NCBI RefSeq assembly: GCF_900101905.1 | Contig: NZ_FNAJ01000014.1 | Location: 62,001 to 126,000, forward strand | Source: Myxococcus virescens | GTDB taxonomy: Bacteria; Myxococcota; Myxococcia; Myxococcales; Myxococcaceae | Length of the DNA stretch: 64,000 bases | Reading direction: 5' to 3' | Shown here: positions 43,746-53,410 of the stretch, one piece after another | Position numbering within the stretch: position 1 is the first letter of the stretch | Layout of the letters: every line of letters starts with the position of its first letter | Notes under the pieces: model-generated | What the model was told of the DNA's origin: nothing | Database searches by the model: none | What the model saw: only the letters and a program-made list of their open reading frames with translations | Program-made: the position numbers and the translations under genes

Positions 43746-45803
43746 ATGACCCTACCCGCTGACGGTGACCTCCGAATTGATGAGGTCCTGCGGAATACGT
43801 ACAGGATTGTCTCCCTACTGGGACGGGGAGGAATGGGCTCGGTGTACCTGGCCCAACACCTGCGGCTTCCCGGCAAGCAGGTGGCGGTCAAGGTGCTGCG
43901 TGGCGGTGACCACCTGACGCCCGAAATCTTCGCGCGCTTCCGCCGGGAGGCGGAGATTGCCTCGCGGCTGGGCCACCCCAACATCGTCGAGGTGCTCGAC
44001 TACGACACCCTGGAGAACGGCAACCCCTTCCTGGTGCTGGAGTACCTGCGCGGTGAGAGCCTCCAGGAGCGCCTGGCGCGCGGGCGCCTACCCATGGAGG
44101 ACGTGGTCTCCTTCACCCGGCAGATGGGCTCGGCCCTCCAGGCGGCGCACGGCGCGGGCGTCATCCACCGCGACCTGAAGCCAGCCAACGTGTTCCTGGT
44201 GCCCACCGACTCCGGTGGCGTGGTGGGCGAGCGCGTGAAGCTGCTCGACTTCGGCATCTCCAAGGTCCTCAGCTCCACGACGGTGCAGACGCAGGAGGCG
44301 ACCATCATCGGGACGCCTCAGTACATGTCACCGGAGCAGGCCCAGGGGAAGAACCGGGACATCGACGCGCGCACGGACGTCTTCGCGCTGGGGTGCATCG
44401 TCTACGAGATGATGGCCGGCAAGCCCGTGTTCGGCTCAGGCAGCCTCGCCCAGATGATCTTCCGCGTCGTCTATGAGCCTCCCGAGCCCCTGGCCCCGCT
44501 CTGTCCCGAGGCCACGCCGGAGGCCATCTCCGCGGTGATGCGCGCGCTCGCCAAGGGCGTGGACGAGCGCTACCCGGACGTCTCCTCCTTCATCGAGGAC
44601 CTGACGGGCACGCCGCTGCACTCGCTGTCCACCACGGCGGGCAACCAGCCCGCCCCGCGTCCCCAGGCCCCGGCGTCTGGAATCGCGCTGCCCTCCACGG
44701 GCCCGGCCTCACTCTCCGCCACCGCCCCGCCCGGAAGCCTGAAGGTGGCACCGGACACGGGCCGCGAGGGCTTGGATTCCACGATGGCGCCCGGCACCGG
44801 CTCGCAGGGCTTCAGTGCATCCGCCACGGGGCAGATGGGCGTGGTGCAGGCGCAGGGCTTCAGTCCATCCGCCACGGGGCAGATGGGCGTGGCGCAGTTG
44901 TCCGCCGCATCGCTCATCGACCCGCCTGGCCTGGAGCCCACGCTCATCTCGAAGCAGGTTCCGGCCATTCCCGTGCCGGAACGCCCCGCTCAGCACCATA
45001 CGGCCGTGAGTGTTCCCGTGCCCATCCCGGGCGCCGCCGAGGCCCATGCCGCCGCGGCGCAGTTGTCCGCCCCGTCCATGCCCGTCTCACCGCCCCCCGC
45101 GGCAAAGGGGCGCGGTGCATTCATCGGCGCCACCGCGGCGGTCCTGCTGGCCTCCAGCGTGGGACTCGTCTGGTGGATGAAGGGTGGCACCTCCGGCACG
45201 GGCTCGCCCACGACGCCCGTGGCGGACGCCCGCGCGCCCCAGGACGCGCGGCAAGCCAACGGTGCTCAGCAGGCCAACGGCACGCAGCAGCCCAACGATG
45301 CGCAGCAGCCCAACGATGCGCAGCAGCCCAACGATGCGCAGCAGCCCAACGATGCGCAGCAGCCCAACGGCCAGCAGGCAGACGGCACGCAGCAGGCAGA
45401 CGGCACGCAGCAGGCAGACGGCACTGAACAGGCAAACGGCACGCAGACTCCGCCGGACACAGAGAACGCGCAGCAGGTGGTGGTGGCCACTGTCACCCCG
45501 CCCGACAAGCCGACCTCTCGCCCGGTGACGCGTCCCGAGCCCAAGGAAGAACTTCCCGAGCAGGTCCGCAAGCTGCTGAAGGAAGGAGAAAGCGCGTTGG
45601 CCTCGGGTGACGCCAGCCGCGCCATCGCGCTGGCACGCAGCAGCCAGCGCACGAAGCGCTCCATGGCGGCGTATTCGCTGCTCACCCGCGCCTACTGCCA
45701 GCAGAAGGACCTGGGCGGTGCGGTCAGCGAGTGGCCCAAGGTCGCGTCAGCGGAGCGTGCCAAGGTCAAGAAGTTCTGCCAGAAGCACGACATCGAGCTC
45801 TGA
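43746..45803 (+). CDS. Ser/Thr protein kinase with transmembrane anchor and Gln/Asn repeats
   Basis: 685-aa Hanks-type kinase. P-loop GRGGMGSVYLAQH, catalytic VAVKVL with Lys49, HRDLKPANVFL (Asp143, Asn148), DFG at Asp168 and GTPQYMSPEQAQG. After residue about 300 comes a Pro/Ala/Ser linker with a twice-repeated SATGQMGV segment, a single transmembrane helix (about 457-478), then an extracytoplasmic Gln/Asn/Asp-rich repeat (units PNDAQQ and ADGTQQ), and a C-terminal helical tail (LLKEGESALASGDASRAIALARSSQ) resembling a TPR. It is followed by two secreted-protein genes on the same strand. The kinase faces the cytoplasm. Start at 43746 chosen by the domain start; the ribosome site is weak. Confidence 0.93.
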   Translation: MTLPADGDLRIDEVLRNTYRIVSLLGRGGMGSVYLAQHLRLPGKQVAVKVLRGGDHLTPEIFARFRREAEIASRLGHPNIVEVLDYDTLENGNPFLVLEYLRGESLQERLARGRLPMEDVVSFTRQMGSALQAAHGAGVIHRDLKPANVFLVPTDSGGVVGERVKLLDFGISKVLSSTTVQTQEATIIGTPQYMSPEQAQGKNRDIDARTDVFALGCIVYEMMAGKPVFGSGSLAQMIFRVVYEPPEPLAPLCPEATPEAISAVMRALAKGVDERYPDVSSFIEDLTGTPLHSLSTTAGNQPAPRPQAPASGIALPSTGPASLSATAPPGSLKVAPDTGREGLDSTMAPGTGSQGFSASATGQMGVVQAQGFSPSATGQMGVAQLSAASLIDPPGLEPTLISKQVPAIPVPERPAQHHTAVSVPVPIPGAAEAHAAAAQLSAPSMPVSPPPAAKGRGAFIGATAAVLLASSVGLVWWMKGGTSGTGSPTTPVADARAPQDARQANGAQQANGTQQPNDAQQPNDAQQPNDAQQPNDAQQPNGQQADGTQQADGTQQADGTEQANGTQTPPDTENAQQVVVATVTPPDKPTSRPVTRPEPKEELPEQVRKLLKEGESALASGDASRAIALARSSQRTKRSMAAYSLLTRAYCQQKDLGGAVSEWPKVASAERAKVKKFCQKHDIEL
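45291..45431 (+). repeat. 18-bp tandem repeats inside the kinase gene
   Basis: Four perfect copies of CCCAACGATGCGCAGCAG (Pro-Asn-Asp-Ala-Gln-Gln) at 45291-45362, then three copies of an 18-bp GCAGACGGCACGCAGCAG unit (Ala-Asp-Gly-Thr-Gln-Gln) at 45378-45431, the last degenerate. The perfect copies suggest recent slippage and length variation between strains. Confidence 0.9.
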
Positions 45804-45834
45804 AACAGCGGGCCATCCGGGTTGGGGGGCCCTC

Positions 45835-46668
45835 ATGCAACACGAGGTGATTCGCTTGAGAAACATGGTCGCAGTGATTGTCACGGCAGTCGCGCTGGGG
45901 GCGTCGCAGGCCCTGGCCGCCGCGCCGGTGGAAGCTGGCAAGGTGTACTCCGGTACAGAGGGCGAAGAGGTGGCCGTGGTGCCGCTCACGCCCCGTTCCG
46001 ACAAGAAGTTCATCCTGCGCGTGAAGGGCACGGGCTCGGAGTTCGACGGCCTGGTGTTCCCCTACGAGCAGAACGACTGGAGCACCCGCAGCACTGAGCA
46101 GTTCAACTACAGCACCCAGTGGCACGGCCGGAAGTACACGGCCCTGCACGTACGCGACACGAAGTACGAGCTCTACGTGCCCGGCCGCCAGCGCCCCATC
46201 CGCCTGGCCTATGACGAGAAGAAGACCGCCGCGCTGAAGCCGGAGGAGGTCTACGCGCAGCACCAGAAGCAGATGAAGGACGGCACCCTGGCGAAGCTGA
46301 TGGCCTTCGACCGCAAGGGAGAGGAGTCCGGCCACAACAAGGAACTCGCCGCCACCCTCCAGGAGATGAACAACGCGTGTGGCACGTCCGTGGCCGCCCG
46401 CATCGACTGGAGCAGCATCAACGAGGACCAGCTCAAGGAGCTGAGCATCTCCAGCTTCTGTGGCACCCCGCTGACCAGCCTCAAGGAGCTGTGTACCGCG
46501 TCCGCCATCGCGAAGCAGACCATCCAGGAGAAGGTGAAGCAGGTCAGCTGCCGCTTCGGCTCCGCGCTGGAGCCCAAGATTGAGGCGGACCGCGTCATCT
46601 GGACGACCTCCCGCGATGCCCCCAATCAGGACAAGTTCGCCACCAAGTACTTCAAGCAGAACCTGTAG
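45835..46668 (+). CDS. secreted protein, unknown function, next to kinase
   Basis: 277 aa. The N-terminus has a signal peptide (MVAVIVTAVALGASQALA). The body is beta-rich with WSTRSTEQFNYSTQWHG and two Cys pairs near the C-terminal half (NNACGT ... SFCGTPL ... ELCTAS ... VSCRFG). No family recognised. Starts at 45835 (ATG, GGGGGG upstream) or slightly downstream. It lies 31 bp after the kinase and 14 bp before the next secreted-protein gene, so it is part of one operon. Confidence 0.75.
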   Translation: MQHEVIRLRNMVAVIVTAVALGASQALAAAPVEAGKVYSGTEGEEVAVVPLTPRSDKKFILRVKGTGSEFDGLVFPYEQNDWSTRSTEQFNYSTQWHGRKYTALHVRDTKYELYVPGRQRPIRLAYDEKKTAALKPEEVYAQHQKQMKDGTLAKLMAFDRKGEESGHNKELAATLQEMNNACGTSVAARIDWSSINEDQLKELSISSFCGTPLTSLKELCTASAIAKQTIQEKVKQVSCRFGSALEPKIEADRVIWTTSRDAPNQDKFATKYFKQNL

Positions 46669-46682
46669 TCGGAGCCTTCACG

Positions 46683-47507
46683 ATGCGATTCCAGCGTTTC
46701 GCCCTCGCGGCGATGTCTTTCGCGTGTACCGCCGCCATGGCGGCCGAGCCCATCCAGCCCCCCTGGGGCAAGGAGTCCAACCTCGGCGAGAAGATGATGT
46801 TGGAGGCCACGTCGGTGTGCACCGACGGCAAGGGCCACTTCGTGGCACTCACGCCCGATGACGAGGACACCAACGCCGTCCTCTACTACGGCGATGAGAA
46901 GCAGCTCGTCCAGGTGCCCCGCCCCGGCCCCTACACGTCGGCCACCTCCTTCCTGGACCCGCGCTTCTTCAACAAGGGCGCGAACCCCAACTTCCGCGGC
47001 ATCGACTGGCGGGTGATGTCGAGCGTGGAGATTGACCGCAAGGAGCGCACCTGCTCCCTGACCTGCGGTGAGAAGAAGATTCCCCTCACCATGCTGGACG
47101 GTGAGCCGGCCGCGGAGCTGCTGCGCAAGGCCACCTTCCAGCCCAACCCGCAGAAGTTCGTGCCCTACGCGCTGCTGCGTGACACCAAGGGCGCCTACTA
47201 CTTCGTGGACCGTGGCTTCCACGAGGCGGAGAAGAAGAACTACCGCGTCTTCATCGGGCCGCGCGGCAACCTGAAGGCCCAGAAGATGACCAACGTCATC
47301 TCCGACTCCGAAGGCGAAATCTTCTCCACCAAGCGCGGTGACCTCCGCCTGCTGCTCGACAAGGCGAAGCCCGCCATGTGGATTGAAAACACCAAGCGCC
47401 GCCTGGAGCTGCGCCAGGTGCCCGTGGAGGAGAACCTGCCGCTCATCTACAACGAGCTCGGTGTGTACGAAGGTGCCCGCCTGGGCACACCCTGCGACGA
47501 CCAGTAG
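46683..47507 (+). CDS. secreted protein, unknown function
   Basis: 274 aa with a signal peptide (FALAAMSFACTAAMA). Similar in style to the preceding gene: a beta-rich domain with SVCTDGKGHFV and RTCSLTCGEKKIPL, and C-terminal AMWIENTKRRLELRQVPVEENLPLIYNELG. No known family. It follows the previous gene by 14 bp and ends the operon at a strong hairpin (47523-47563). Confidence 0.75.
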   Translation: MRFQRFALAAMSFACTAAMAAEPIQPPWGKESNLGEKMMLEATSVCTDGKGHFVALTPDDEDTNAVLYYGDEKQLVQVPRPGPYTSATSFLDPRFFNKGANPNFRGIDWRVMSSVEIDRKERTCSLTCGEKKIPLTMLDGEPAAELLRKATFQPNPQKFVPYALLRDTKGAYYFVDRGFHEAEKKNYRVFIGPRGNLKAQKMTNVISDSEGEIFSTKRGDLRLLLDKAKPAMWIENTKRRLELRQVPVEENLPLIYNELGVYEGARLGTPCDDQ

Positions 47508-47820
47508 CCGTCCGTCAGCACGAGGGCCGGGAGCCGGCGTCCCACGGACGTCTTCCCGGCCCTTCGTGTCTTTGGCGTCAGCGGCTCCCGCGGCGCGCCG
47601 TCGCTCGAGCCCGCCACTGCGACGCAGCGGGCCAGAGACCGGCCAGACAACGCACCGCGTCTAGCGCATCACACGCGCACGACACGGAGGACGCTCGCCT
47701 GGAGTGCGACCCGCCCGCGCTCGTTGGACTTCCAATGACGTTCATCCGTCCACGCGGTGACATGCGCTTCGGCGGAGGGACACTGGGACGGAACTGGAAA
47801 CGTGGCATGTTGCGCTCGCC
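47508..47820. other. gap after the kinase operon
   Basis: About 313 bases between the end of the kinase operon and the serine dehydratase gene. It holds the hairpin described separately; no frame here has a family motif, and no convincing promoter is visible. Confidence 0.4.
47523..47563 (+). terminator. hairpin after the kinase operon
   Basis: AGGGCCGGGA (47523-47532) pairs with TCCCGGCCCT (47554-47563), 10 bp, with a 21-nt loop, just after the stop at 47507. No T-tract follows, as often in myxobacterial terminators. Confidence 0.55.
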
Positions 47821-49236
47821 ATGGCCGTCAGCGTCTTCGACCTCTTCAAGATTGGAATTGGACCCTCCAGCTCGCACACCGTCGGGCCCATGCGAGCGGC
47901 GCGCATGTTCGCCCGGAAGCTGGCGGACACGGGCGTGCTGGAGCGGCTCACCCGGCTCAAGGTGGAGCTGTTCGGCTCACTGGGCGCGACGGGCAAGGGC
48001 CACGGCAGCGACAAGGCCGTGGTACTGGGCCTGATGGGCGAGACACCGGAGGCCGTGGACGTGGAGGCCGTGCCCGCCATCATTTCCCGCTGGCGCGCGG
48101 AAGGCCGCGTGGCGTTGCTCGGTCAGCGCGAGGTGACGTTCCGAGACGGCGAGCACCTGGTCATGCACCGCCGCCGCTCGCTGCCCTTCCATCCCAACGG
48201 CATGCGCTTCACCGCCTCCGGCGCGGACGGCGCGGAGCTGGCGTCGGCCGCCTACTACTCCGTGGGTGGCGGCTTTATCGTCGACGAGTCCGCCGCCGCG
48301 GCGGGCAAGGACCCGCTGAGCAAGGACACCACGCCGCTGCCCTTCCCCTTCCAGTCCGCCGCGGAGCTGCTGGCCCACTGCGAGCGCGAGCGCATGAGCT
48401 TCAGCTCGCTCATGCTCGCCAACGAGAAGACCTGGCGCGACGAGGCGGAGATTCGCGCCGGGCTGCTGCGCGTCTGGGACGTGATGCAGGCCTGCGTGCG
48501 CCGCGGCTGCACCAGCGGCGGCATCCTCCCCGGCGGCCTCAAGGTGGAGCGCCGCGCCGCGGGCATGTACCAGAAGCTCATCAGCCGTCCCGAGGCCGGC
48601 CTCACCAACCCGCTCACCGTGCTGGACTGGGTGAACCTCTACGCCCTGGCCGTCAACGAGGAGAACGCGGCGGGAGGCCGCGTCGTCACCGCGCCCACCA
48701 ACGGCGCCGCGGGCATCATCCCCGCCGTCCTGCACTACTACTGGCGCTTCGTGCCCGGCGCGAACGAAGACGGCGTGGTGCGCTTCCTGCTCACCGCCGG
48801 CGCCATTGGCGTGCTCTACAAGGAGAACGCCTCCATCAGCGGCGCGGAGGTGGGCTGCCAGGGTGAAGTCGGCAGCGCCTGCTCCATGGCCGCGGGGGCG
48901 CTCACGGAGGTCATGGGGGGCACGCCGCTCCAGGTGGAGAACGCGGCGGAGATCGCCATGGAGCACAACCTGGGCCTCACCTGCGACCCCATTGGCGGAC
49001 TGGTGCAGGTGCCGTGCATCGAGCGCAACGCCATGGCCTCCGTGAAGGCCATCAACGCCACGCGCATGGCCCTCCACGGCGACGGGCGCCACTTCGTCAG
49101 CCTGGACAAGGTCATCCGGACGATGCGCGACACCGGCCGCGACATGAAGGACAAGTACAAGGAGACGGCGCGAGGGGGGCTGGCCGCCAACGTGCTGGAG
49201 GTGGCCAACCTGAGCGTGGGCCTTCCGGAATGCTGA
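47821..49236 (+). CDS. sdaA: L-serine ammonia-lyase (iron-sulfur, single chain)
   Basis: 471 aa. Both parts of the Fe-S L-serine dehydratase are fused: beta domain ([23 protein letters not shown]) and alpha domain with the cluster cysteines ([53 protein letters not shown]). It converts L-serine to pyruvate and ammonia. The cluster is oxygen-sensitive, which contrasts with the PLP-type enzyme at 25483. ATG at 47821. No good ribosome site is visible. Confidence 0.95.
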   Translation: MAVSVFDLFKIGIGPSSSHTVGPMRAARMFARKLADTGVLERLTRLKVELFGSLGATGKGHGSDKAVVLGLMGETPEAVDVEAVPAIISRWRAEGRVALLGQREVTFRDGEHLVMHRRRSLPFHPNGMRFTASGADGAELASAAYYSVGGGFIVDESAAAAGKDPLSKDTTPLPFPFQSAAELLAHCERERMSFSSLMLANEKTWRDEAEIRAGLLRVWDVMQACVRRGCTSGGILPGGLKVERRAAGMYQKLISRPEAGLTNPLTVLDWVNLYALAVNEENAAGGRVVTAPTNGAAGIIPAVLHYYWRFVPGANEDGVVRFLLTAGAIGVLYKENASISGAEVGCQGEVGSACSMAAGALTEVMGGTPLQVENAAEIAMEHNLGLTCDPIGGLVQVPCIERNAMASVKAINATRMALHGDGRHFVSLDKVIRTMRDTGRDMKDKYKETARGGLAANVLEVANLSVGLPEC

Positions 49237-49359
49237 GCCGCAACCAATCTCCGTCGTAGTCGTTGTGCTGTGCGTGGGTTGCGTGGGGCGCCGGACACGC
49301 TTTAAGACGCGCGCCAGGAGCGCGGCCATCCCAGGCCGCCTCCTGAGGACCCGCTCCCC

Positions 49360-50019
49360 ATGCTCAAGAAGATTCTCGTCGGCCTCGCCGCCGCCATCCT
49401 GCTGCTCGTCGGCTTCGTCGTCACCCGCCCCGACACGTTCACCTATCAGCGCACCGCGGTGCTCCCCGTGTCCGCGGACATCGCCTTCGCGCTGGTGAAT
49501 GACTTCCGCCGCTGGACGGATTGGTCCCCCTGGGACGGTCTGGACCCGCAGCAGCAGCGCACCTACTCCGGCCCGGAGTCAGGCACGGGCGCGGGCTACG
49601 CGTGGGTGGGTAACGACCAGGTCGGTGAGGGCCGGATGACCATCACCGACAGCAAGGCCAACGAGCAGGTCACCATCAAGCTGGAGTTCATCAAGCCCTT
49701 CGCCGCCACCAACACCTCCACCTTCGCCTTCAGCGCCGCCGAGGGCGGCACCCAGGTCGTCTGGGCCATGTCCGGCGAGAACAACTTCATGAGCAAGGCG
49801 ATGAGCCTGCTCATGGACATGGAGGCCATGATTGGGAAGGACTTCGAGAAGGGCCTAGCGACCATGAAGGACGTCGCCGTGGCCGACGCGAAGAAGCGCG
49901 CGGAGGCCGAGGCCGCGCGCGTCGCGGAGGAGAAGGCTCGCGCGGAGGCCGAGGCCGCCGCGGCTGCTGCTCCGGCCGGGGAAGGTGCTCCCGCCGTGGC
50001 CGCGCCCGCCGTGCCGTGA
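49360..50019 (+). CDS. SRPBCC-family protein (polyketide cyclase/START-like)
   Basis: 219 aa. An N-terminal hydrophobic segment (ILVGLAAAILLLVGFVV) anchors or exports it, followed by the ligand-binding fold (TYQRTAVLPVSADIAFALVNDFRRWTDWSPWDGL, GAGYAWVGNDQVGEGRMTIT, FIKPFAATNTSTFAF). It ends with an Ala/Glu-rich helix and a disordered PAVAAPAVP tail. Such proteins bind lipids or other hydrophobic compounds; ligand unknown. Confidence 0.85.
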   Translation: MLKKILVGLAAAILLLVGFVVTRPDTFTYQRTAVLPVSADIAFALVNDFRRWTDWSPWDGLDPQQQRTYSGPESGTGAGYAWVGNDQVGEGRMTITDSKANEQVTIKLEFIKPFAATNTSTFAFSAAEGGTQVVWAMSGENNFMSKAMSLLMDMEAMIGKDFEKGLATMKDVAVADAKKRAEAEAARVAEEKARAEAEAAAAAAPAGEGAPAVAAPAVP

Positions 50020-50175
50020 TGCACGCCTGACGCCACGAGGTCCGAGCGCGCGGTGGTGGACACTGCCACGCGCGCGAGTGCCGACTCGCCGACGTCCCCC
50101 CAAGCCTCATGGCCTCAGGGTGGACGCGGCCAGCGTAGACGGCGCCTTCACCTCTCTCGTTGGCGACAGGCTCCC

Positions 50176-52326
50176 ATGAAATTGCGCAAGCCCTCGGCGA
50201 AGACCCGGCCCACCACGCTCAAGAGCGAAAGCCTCGAACCCCACCGGATGCATGCGGTGGGGAAGGTCCTCACCACGGACCAGGGCATTCCCATCTCGGA
50301 CACGGACAACTCGCTGAAGGCCGGCATCCGCGGCCCCACGCTCCTGGAGGACTTCCACTTCCGGGAGAAGATGATGCGCTTCGACCACGAGCGCATCCCG
50401 GAGCGCGCCGTCCACGCGCGTGGCGCGGGCGCCCACGGTTACTTCCAGGTCTACAAGTCGCTGGAGAAGTACACCCAGGCCCGCTTCCTCACCGACCCGT
50501 CCCTGCGCACGCCGGTGTTCGTGCGCTTCTCCACCGTGGGCGGCTCACGTGGCTCGGCGGACACCGTGCGTGACGTGCGCGGCTTCGCCACCAAGTTCTA
50601 TACGGAGGAAGGCAACTTCGACCTGGTGGGCAACAACATGCCCGTCTTCTTCATCCAGGACGGCATCAAGTTCCCGGACTTCGTCCACGCGGTCAAACCC
50701 GAGCCGCACAACGAAATCCCCCAGGCGTCCTCGGCGCATGACTCGCTCTGGGACTTCGTCTCGCTCGTCCCCGAGACGACGCACATGATCATGTGGCTGA
50801 TGTCGGACCGCGCCATTCCGCGCAGCTTCCGGATGATGGAGGGCTTCGGCGTCCACACCTTCCGGCTGGTCAACGCGGCCGGCAAGGCGAACCTGGTCAA
50901 GTTCCACTGGAAGCCGCTGCTGGGCAACCACGCGCTCGTGTGGGACGAGGCCCAGAAGCTGTCTGGCAAGGACCCGGACTTCCACCGCCGCGACCTCTGG
51001 GAGTCCATCGAGCGCGGTGACTTCCCCGAGTACGAGCTGGGGCTGCAAATCATCCCCGAAGGCGACGAGCTCAAGTACGGCTTCGACCTGCTGGACGCCA
51101 CCAAGCTGCTCCCCGAGGAGCTGGTGCCGGTGCAGCGCGTGGGCAAGCTGACGCTCAACCGCAACCCGGACAACTTCTTCGCGGAGACGGAGCAGGTGGC
51201 CTTCTGCGTGGCCAACATCGTCCCCGGCATCGACTTCACCAATGACCCGCTGATGCAGGCGCGGCTCTTCTCGTACCTGGACACGCAGCTCACGCGGCTG
51301 GGCGGGCCCAACTTCGCGGAGCTGCCCATCAACAAGCCGGTGTGCCCCGTCACCAACCACCAGCAGGACGGCTTCGGGCGACAGACCATCCCCACGTCGC
51401 GCGCCAACTACCACCCCAACTCCCTGGGCGGCGGCTGCCCGGTGCTGGCGAACCCCGCGAGCGCTTTCCGCCACACCCAGGAGCGCGTGGAGGGCCACAC
51501 GATTCGCGCGCGCAGCGGCAGCTTCAGCGACCACTTCAGCCAGGCCACCCTCTTCTACAAGAGCCTGTCGAAGCCGGAGCAGGAGCACCTCGTGGCCGCG
51601 CTCGAGTTCGAGGTCGGCAAGGTGGAGCGCGCGGAGATTCGCGAGCGCGTGGTGAACCAGATTCTGGTGAACGTGGACCCGGAGCTGGCCGTGCGCGTGG
51701 CGCGCGCCGTGGGCGTCACGCCGCCGAAGGCGACCAGGCCCCCCAAGCCGTCCAAGGCCGCGGCCAAGAAGGCGGCGCCCTCGGTGGAAGTGTCCCCGGC
51801 GCTGAGCATGGAGAACTCGCCGCATGACTCCATCCGGACGCGGAAGATCGCGGCCCTGGTATCGGACGGGTTCGCCGGCAAGGAGCTGGACGGCGTGCGC
51901 AAGGTGCTGGAGGAGCGCGGCGCGACGCTGGAGCTGGTGGGCCCCACGCTGAGCCCGGTGACGAGCCAGGAAGGCCGGGAGGAGCGGCCCCTGCGGACCT
52001 TCTCCACGGCGTCCTCCGTCATGTACGACGCCGTCTACGTGCCCGGTGGAGAGAAGAGCGTCGCGGCCCTGCGGCGCGCGCCGCTGGCGGTGGACTTCGT
52101 GCGCGAGGCCTACGTGCACTGCAAGGCGCTGGCGCTCTCCGCGGACGCCAACACCTTGCTGGACGCCGCGGGCGTGCGCGACCTGGAGGCGCCGCCGAGC
52201 AAGGGCCTGGACGCCACGCGCGGCGTCGTCCGCAGCGCGAAGGTGGAGACGAAGGGCCTCGGCCAGCTCTTCGCCGAGTCCATCGCCCGCCGCCACTGGG
52301 AGCGTGAGGCCCCGCCCCCGGCGTAG
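50176..52326 (+). CDS. katE: catalase, large-subunit HPII type
   Basis: 716 aa. Heme catalase core: VHARGAGAHGYFQVY with the essential distal His, GNNMPVFFIQDGIKFPDFVHAVKPEP with the distal Asn, and the proximal Tyr segment RLFSYLDTQLTRLGG. A C-terminal flavodoxin/DJ-1-like domain (KIAALVSDGFAGKELDGV onward) is typical of the HPII class. It converts hydrogen peroxide to water and oxygen. ATG at 50176 follows a non-coding stretch. It is convergent with the tail-anchored protein gene, one base apart. Confidence 0.95.
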   Translation: MKLRKPSAKTRPTTLKSESLEPHRMHAVGKVLTTDQGIPISDTDNSLKAGIRGPTLLEDFHFREKMMRFDHERIPERAVHARGAGAHGYFQVYKSLEKYTQARFLTDPSLRTPVFVRFSTVGGSRGSADTVRDVRGFATKFYTEEGNFDLVGNNMPVFFIQDGIKFPDFVHAVKPEPHNEIPQASSAHDSLWDFVSLVPETTHMIMWLMSDRAIPRSFRMMEGFGVHTFRLVNAAGKANLVKFHWKPLLGNHALVWDEAQKLSGKDPDFHRRDLWESIERGDFPEYELGLQIIPEGDELKYGFDLLDATKLLPEELVPVQRVGKLTLNRNPDNFFAETEQVAFCVANIVPGIDFTNDPLMQARLFSYLDTQLTRLGGPNFAELPINKPVCPVTNHQQDGFGRQTIPTSRANYHPNSLGGGCPVLANPASAFRHTQERVEGHTIRARSGSFSDHFSQATLFYKSLSKPEQEHLVAALEFEVGKVERAEIRERVVNQILVNVDPELAVRVARAVGVTPPKATRPPKPSKAAAKKAAPSVEVSPALSMENSPHDSIRTRKIAALVSDGFAGKELDGVRKVLEERGATLELVGPTLSPVTSQEGREERPLRTFSTASSVMYDAVYVPGGEKSVAALRRAPLAVDFVREAYVHCKALALSADANTLLDAAGVRDLEAPPSKGLDATRGVVRSAKVETKGLGQLFAESIARRHWEREAPPPA

Positions 52327-52327
52327 C

Positions 52328-53317
52328 TCAGCCGCCTGAGCCCATCCGCCCCGCGAGCAGGCCCAGCACGAAGGCCAGCACGGCCAGCAGTCCCGCCCAG
52401 ACGGGCGGGACGCCCTTCGCGGAGGCGGAAGGGCTCGCGACGCGCACCGCGCCCGCTTCCTCGGGGACGATGACGCGGACCTTGATGACGGCCTGGGTGA
52501 GCACGGCCTCGACGTCGGTGAGGAAGCGCTCGTACTCCTCGGCCTGCATCTCCAGCGGCTCGCCGTGGTGAAGCTCGTACCGCTTCGCAACCGCCTCGAA
52601 GTTGCGGAGCTGGGCCTCGCGCTTGGACACATCCACCCAGCCACACGTCAGCGAGGTCCCCGCGCCCTTGCGAGGCACCAGGGAGATGGCTTGCCGCGCC
52701 AGCTTCCCGCCTGCGGTGCTGGGCCCTTCCGGCTCGTCGATGCGCAGCACTCGGTGAGGACCGCGGCCATACATCTTCGTCGACAGCGCGTCGCGGAGCT
52801 GCTCGGCCAGCAGCGCCGAGTGGTTCGCGAACATCGTCCGCAGCGCGGGAGCCTCTTCCGCGGCCACCACCTTCGCGCCCAGGGGCTCCAACGGACTCAG
52901 CCGCACCACGCCCACGCTGGCGGGGGACGCACTGGCCTTGGGCGGGCTGGCGCGCTTCTCCGGGCCTCCGCGCGGCCTGGGAGGTTTCGGAGGCATGACA
53001 GGCGCTGGAGGCTCGGTCCGCGCGCTTCTGGCGGCGCTGCGTGAGCGCCCCGCCCAGGCGGGCCTCGCGTCCGGGACGGGCCCCATCCGCGTCTCCAGCG
53101 CGGGAGGCTCCAAGGGGGGCAGGTCCTCATCGTGGGAGAAGGACTCCACGGGGCCCATGCGCGTTTCCTCGAAGCGGGGCTCCACGGGCCCCATGCGCGT
53201 CTCCTCGGGGCGCGTGAAGAGCGGAATGTCCCGCGTCGCGTCCTCGTCCTCTTCCGGGGCGATGCGTGGCTCCTCGGAACGCCCCGGGCGACCGGGCCGC
53301 CTCTTCCCGTCAGACAT
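52328..53317 (-). CDS. tail-anchored protein with ETRMGPV repeats
   Basis: 329 aa. N-terminus is acidic and Pro-rich and carries the heptapeptide ETRMGPV three times (PEETRMGPVEP, FEETRMGPVES, LETRMGPVPD), spaced 12-30 residues. A Pro/Arg linker follows. The C-terminal domain (VVRLSPLEPLGAKVVAAEEA ... EAVAKRYELHHGEPLEMQAEEYERFL) ends in a single transmembrane helix (VPPVWAGLLAVLAFVLGLLAG). ATG 53317 with GAGAGGGAC upstream. The repeats may be a docking or phosphorylation motif (Thr). Unknown function. Confidence 0.7.
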   Translation of the reverse strand: MSDGKRRPGRPGRSEEPRIAPEEDEDATRDIPLFTRPEETRMGPVEPRFEETRMGPVESFSHDEDLPPLEPPALETRMGPVPDARPAWAGRSRSAARSARTEPPAPVMPPKPPRPRGGPEKRASPPKASASPASVGVVRLSPLEPLGAKVVAAEEAPALRTMFANHSALLAEQLRDALSTKMYGRGPHRVLRIDEPEGPSTAGGKLARQAISLVPRKGAGTSLTCGWVDVSKREAQLRNFEAVAKRYELHHGEPLEMQAEEYERFLTDVEAVLTQAVIKVRVIVPEEAGAVRVASPSASAKGVPPVWAGLLAVLAFVLGLLAGRMGSGG

Positions 53318-53410
53318 GTCCGTCCCTCTCCCGGGCGAGCATACTTCAAGGCCGGGCCGGCGCCCCTTCACGGACGCCTCCCGGCCTTCACCGCCCTGGA
53401 CGCCGCGGAC

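Noticed and set aside
45291-45431. Regular repeats considered as a CRISPR-like or regulatory array
   Set aside because: The units are contiguous 18-bp copies that keep the reading frame of the kinase, so they are coding repeats without spacers.
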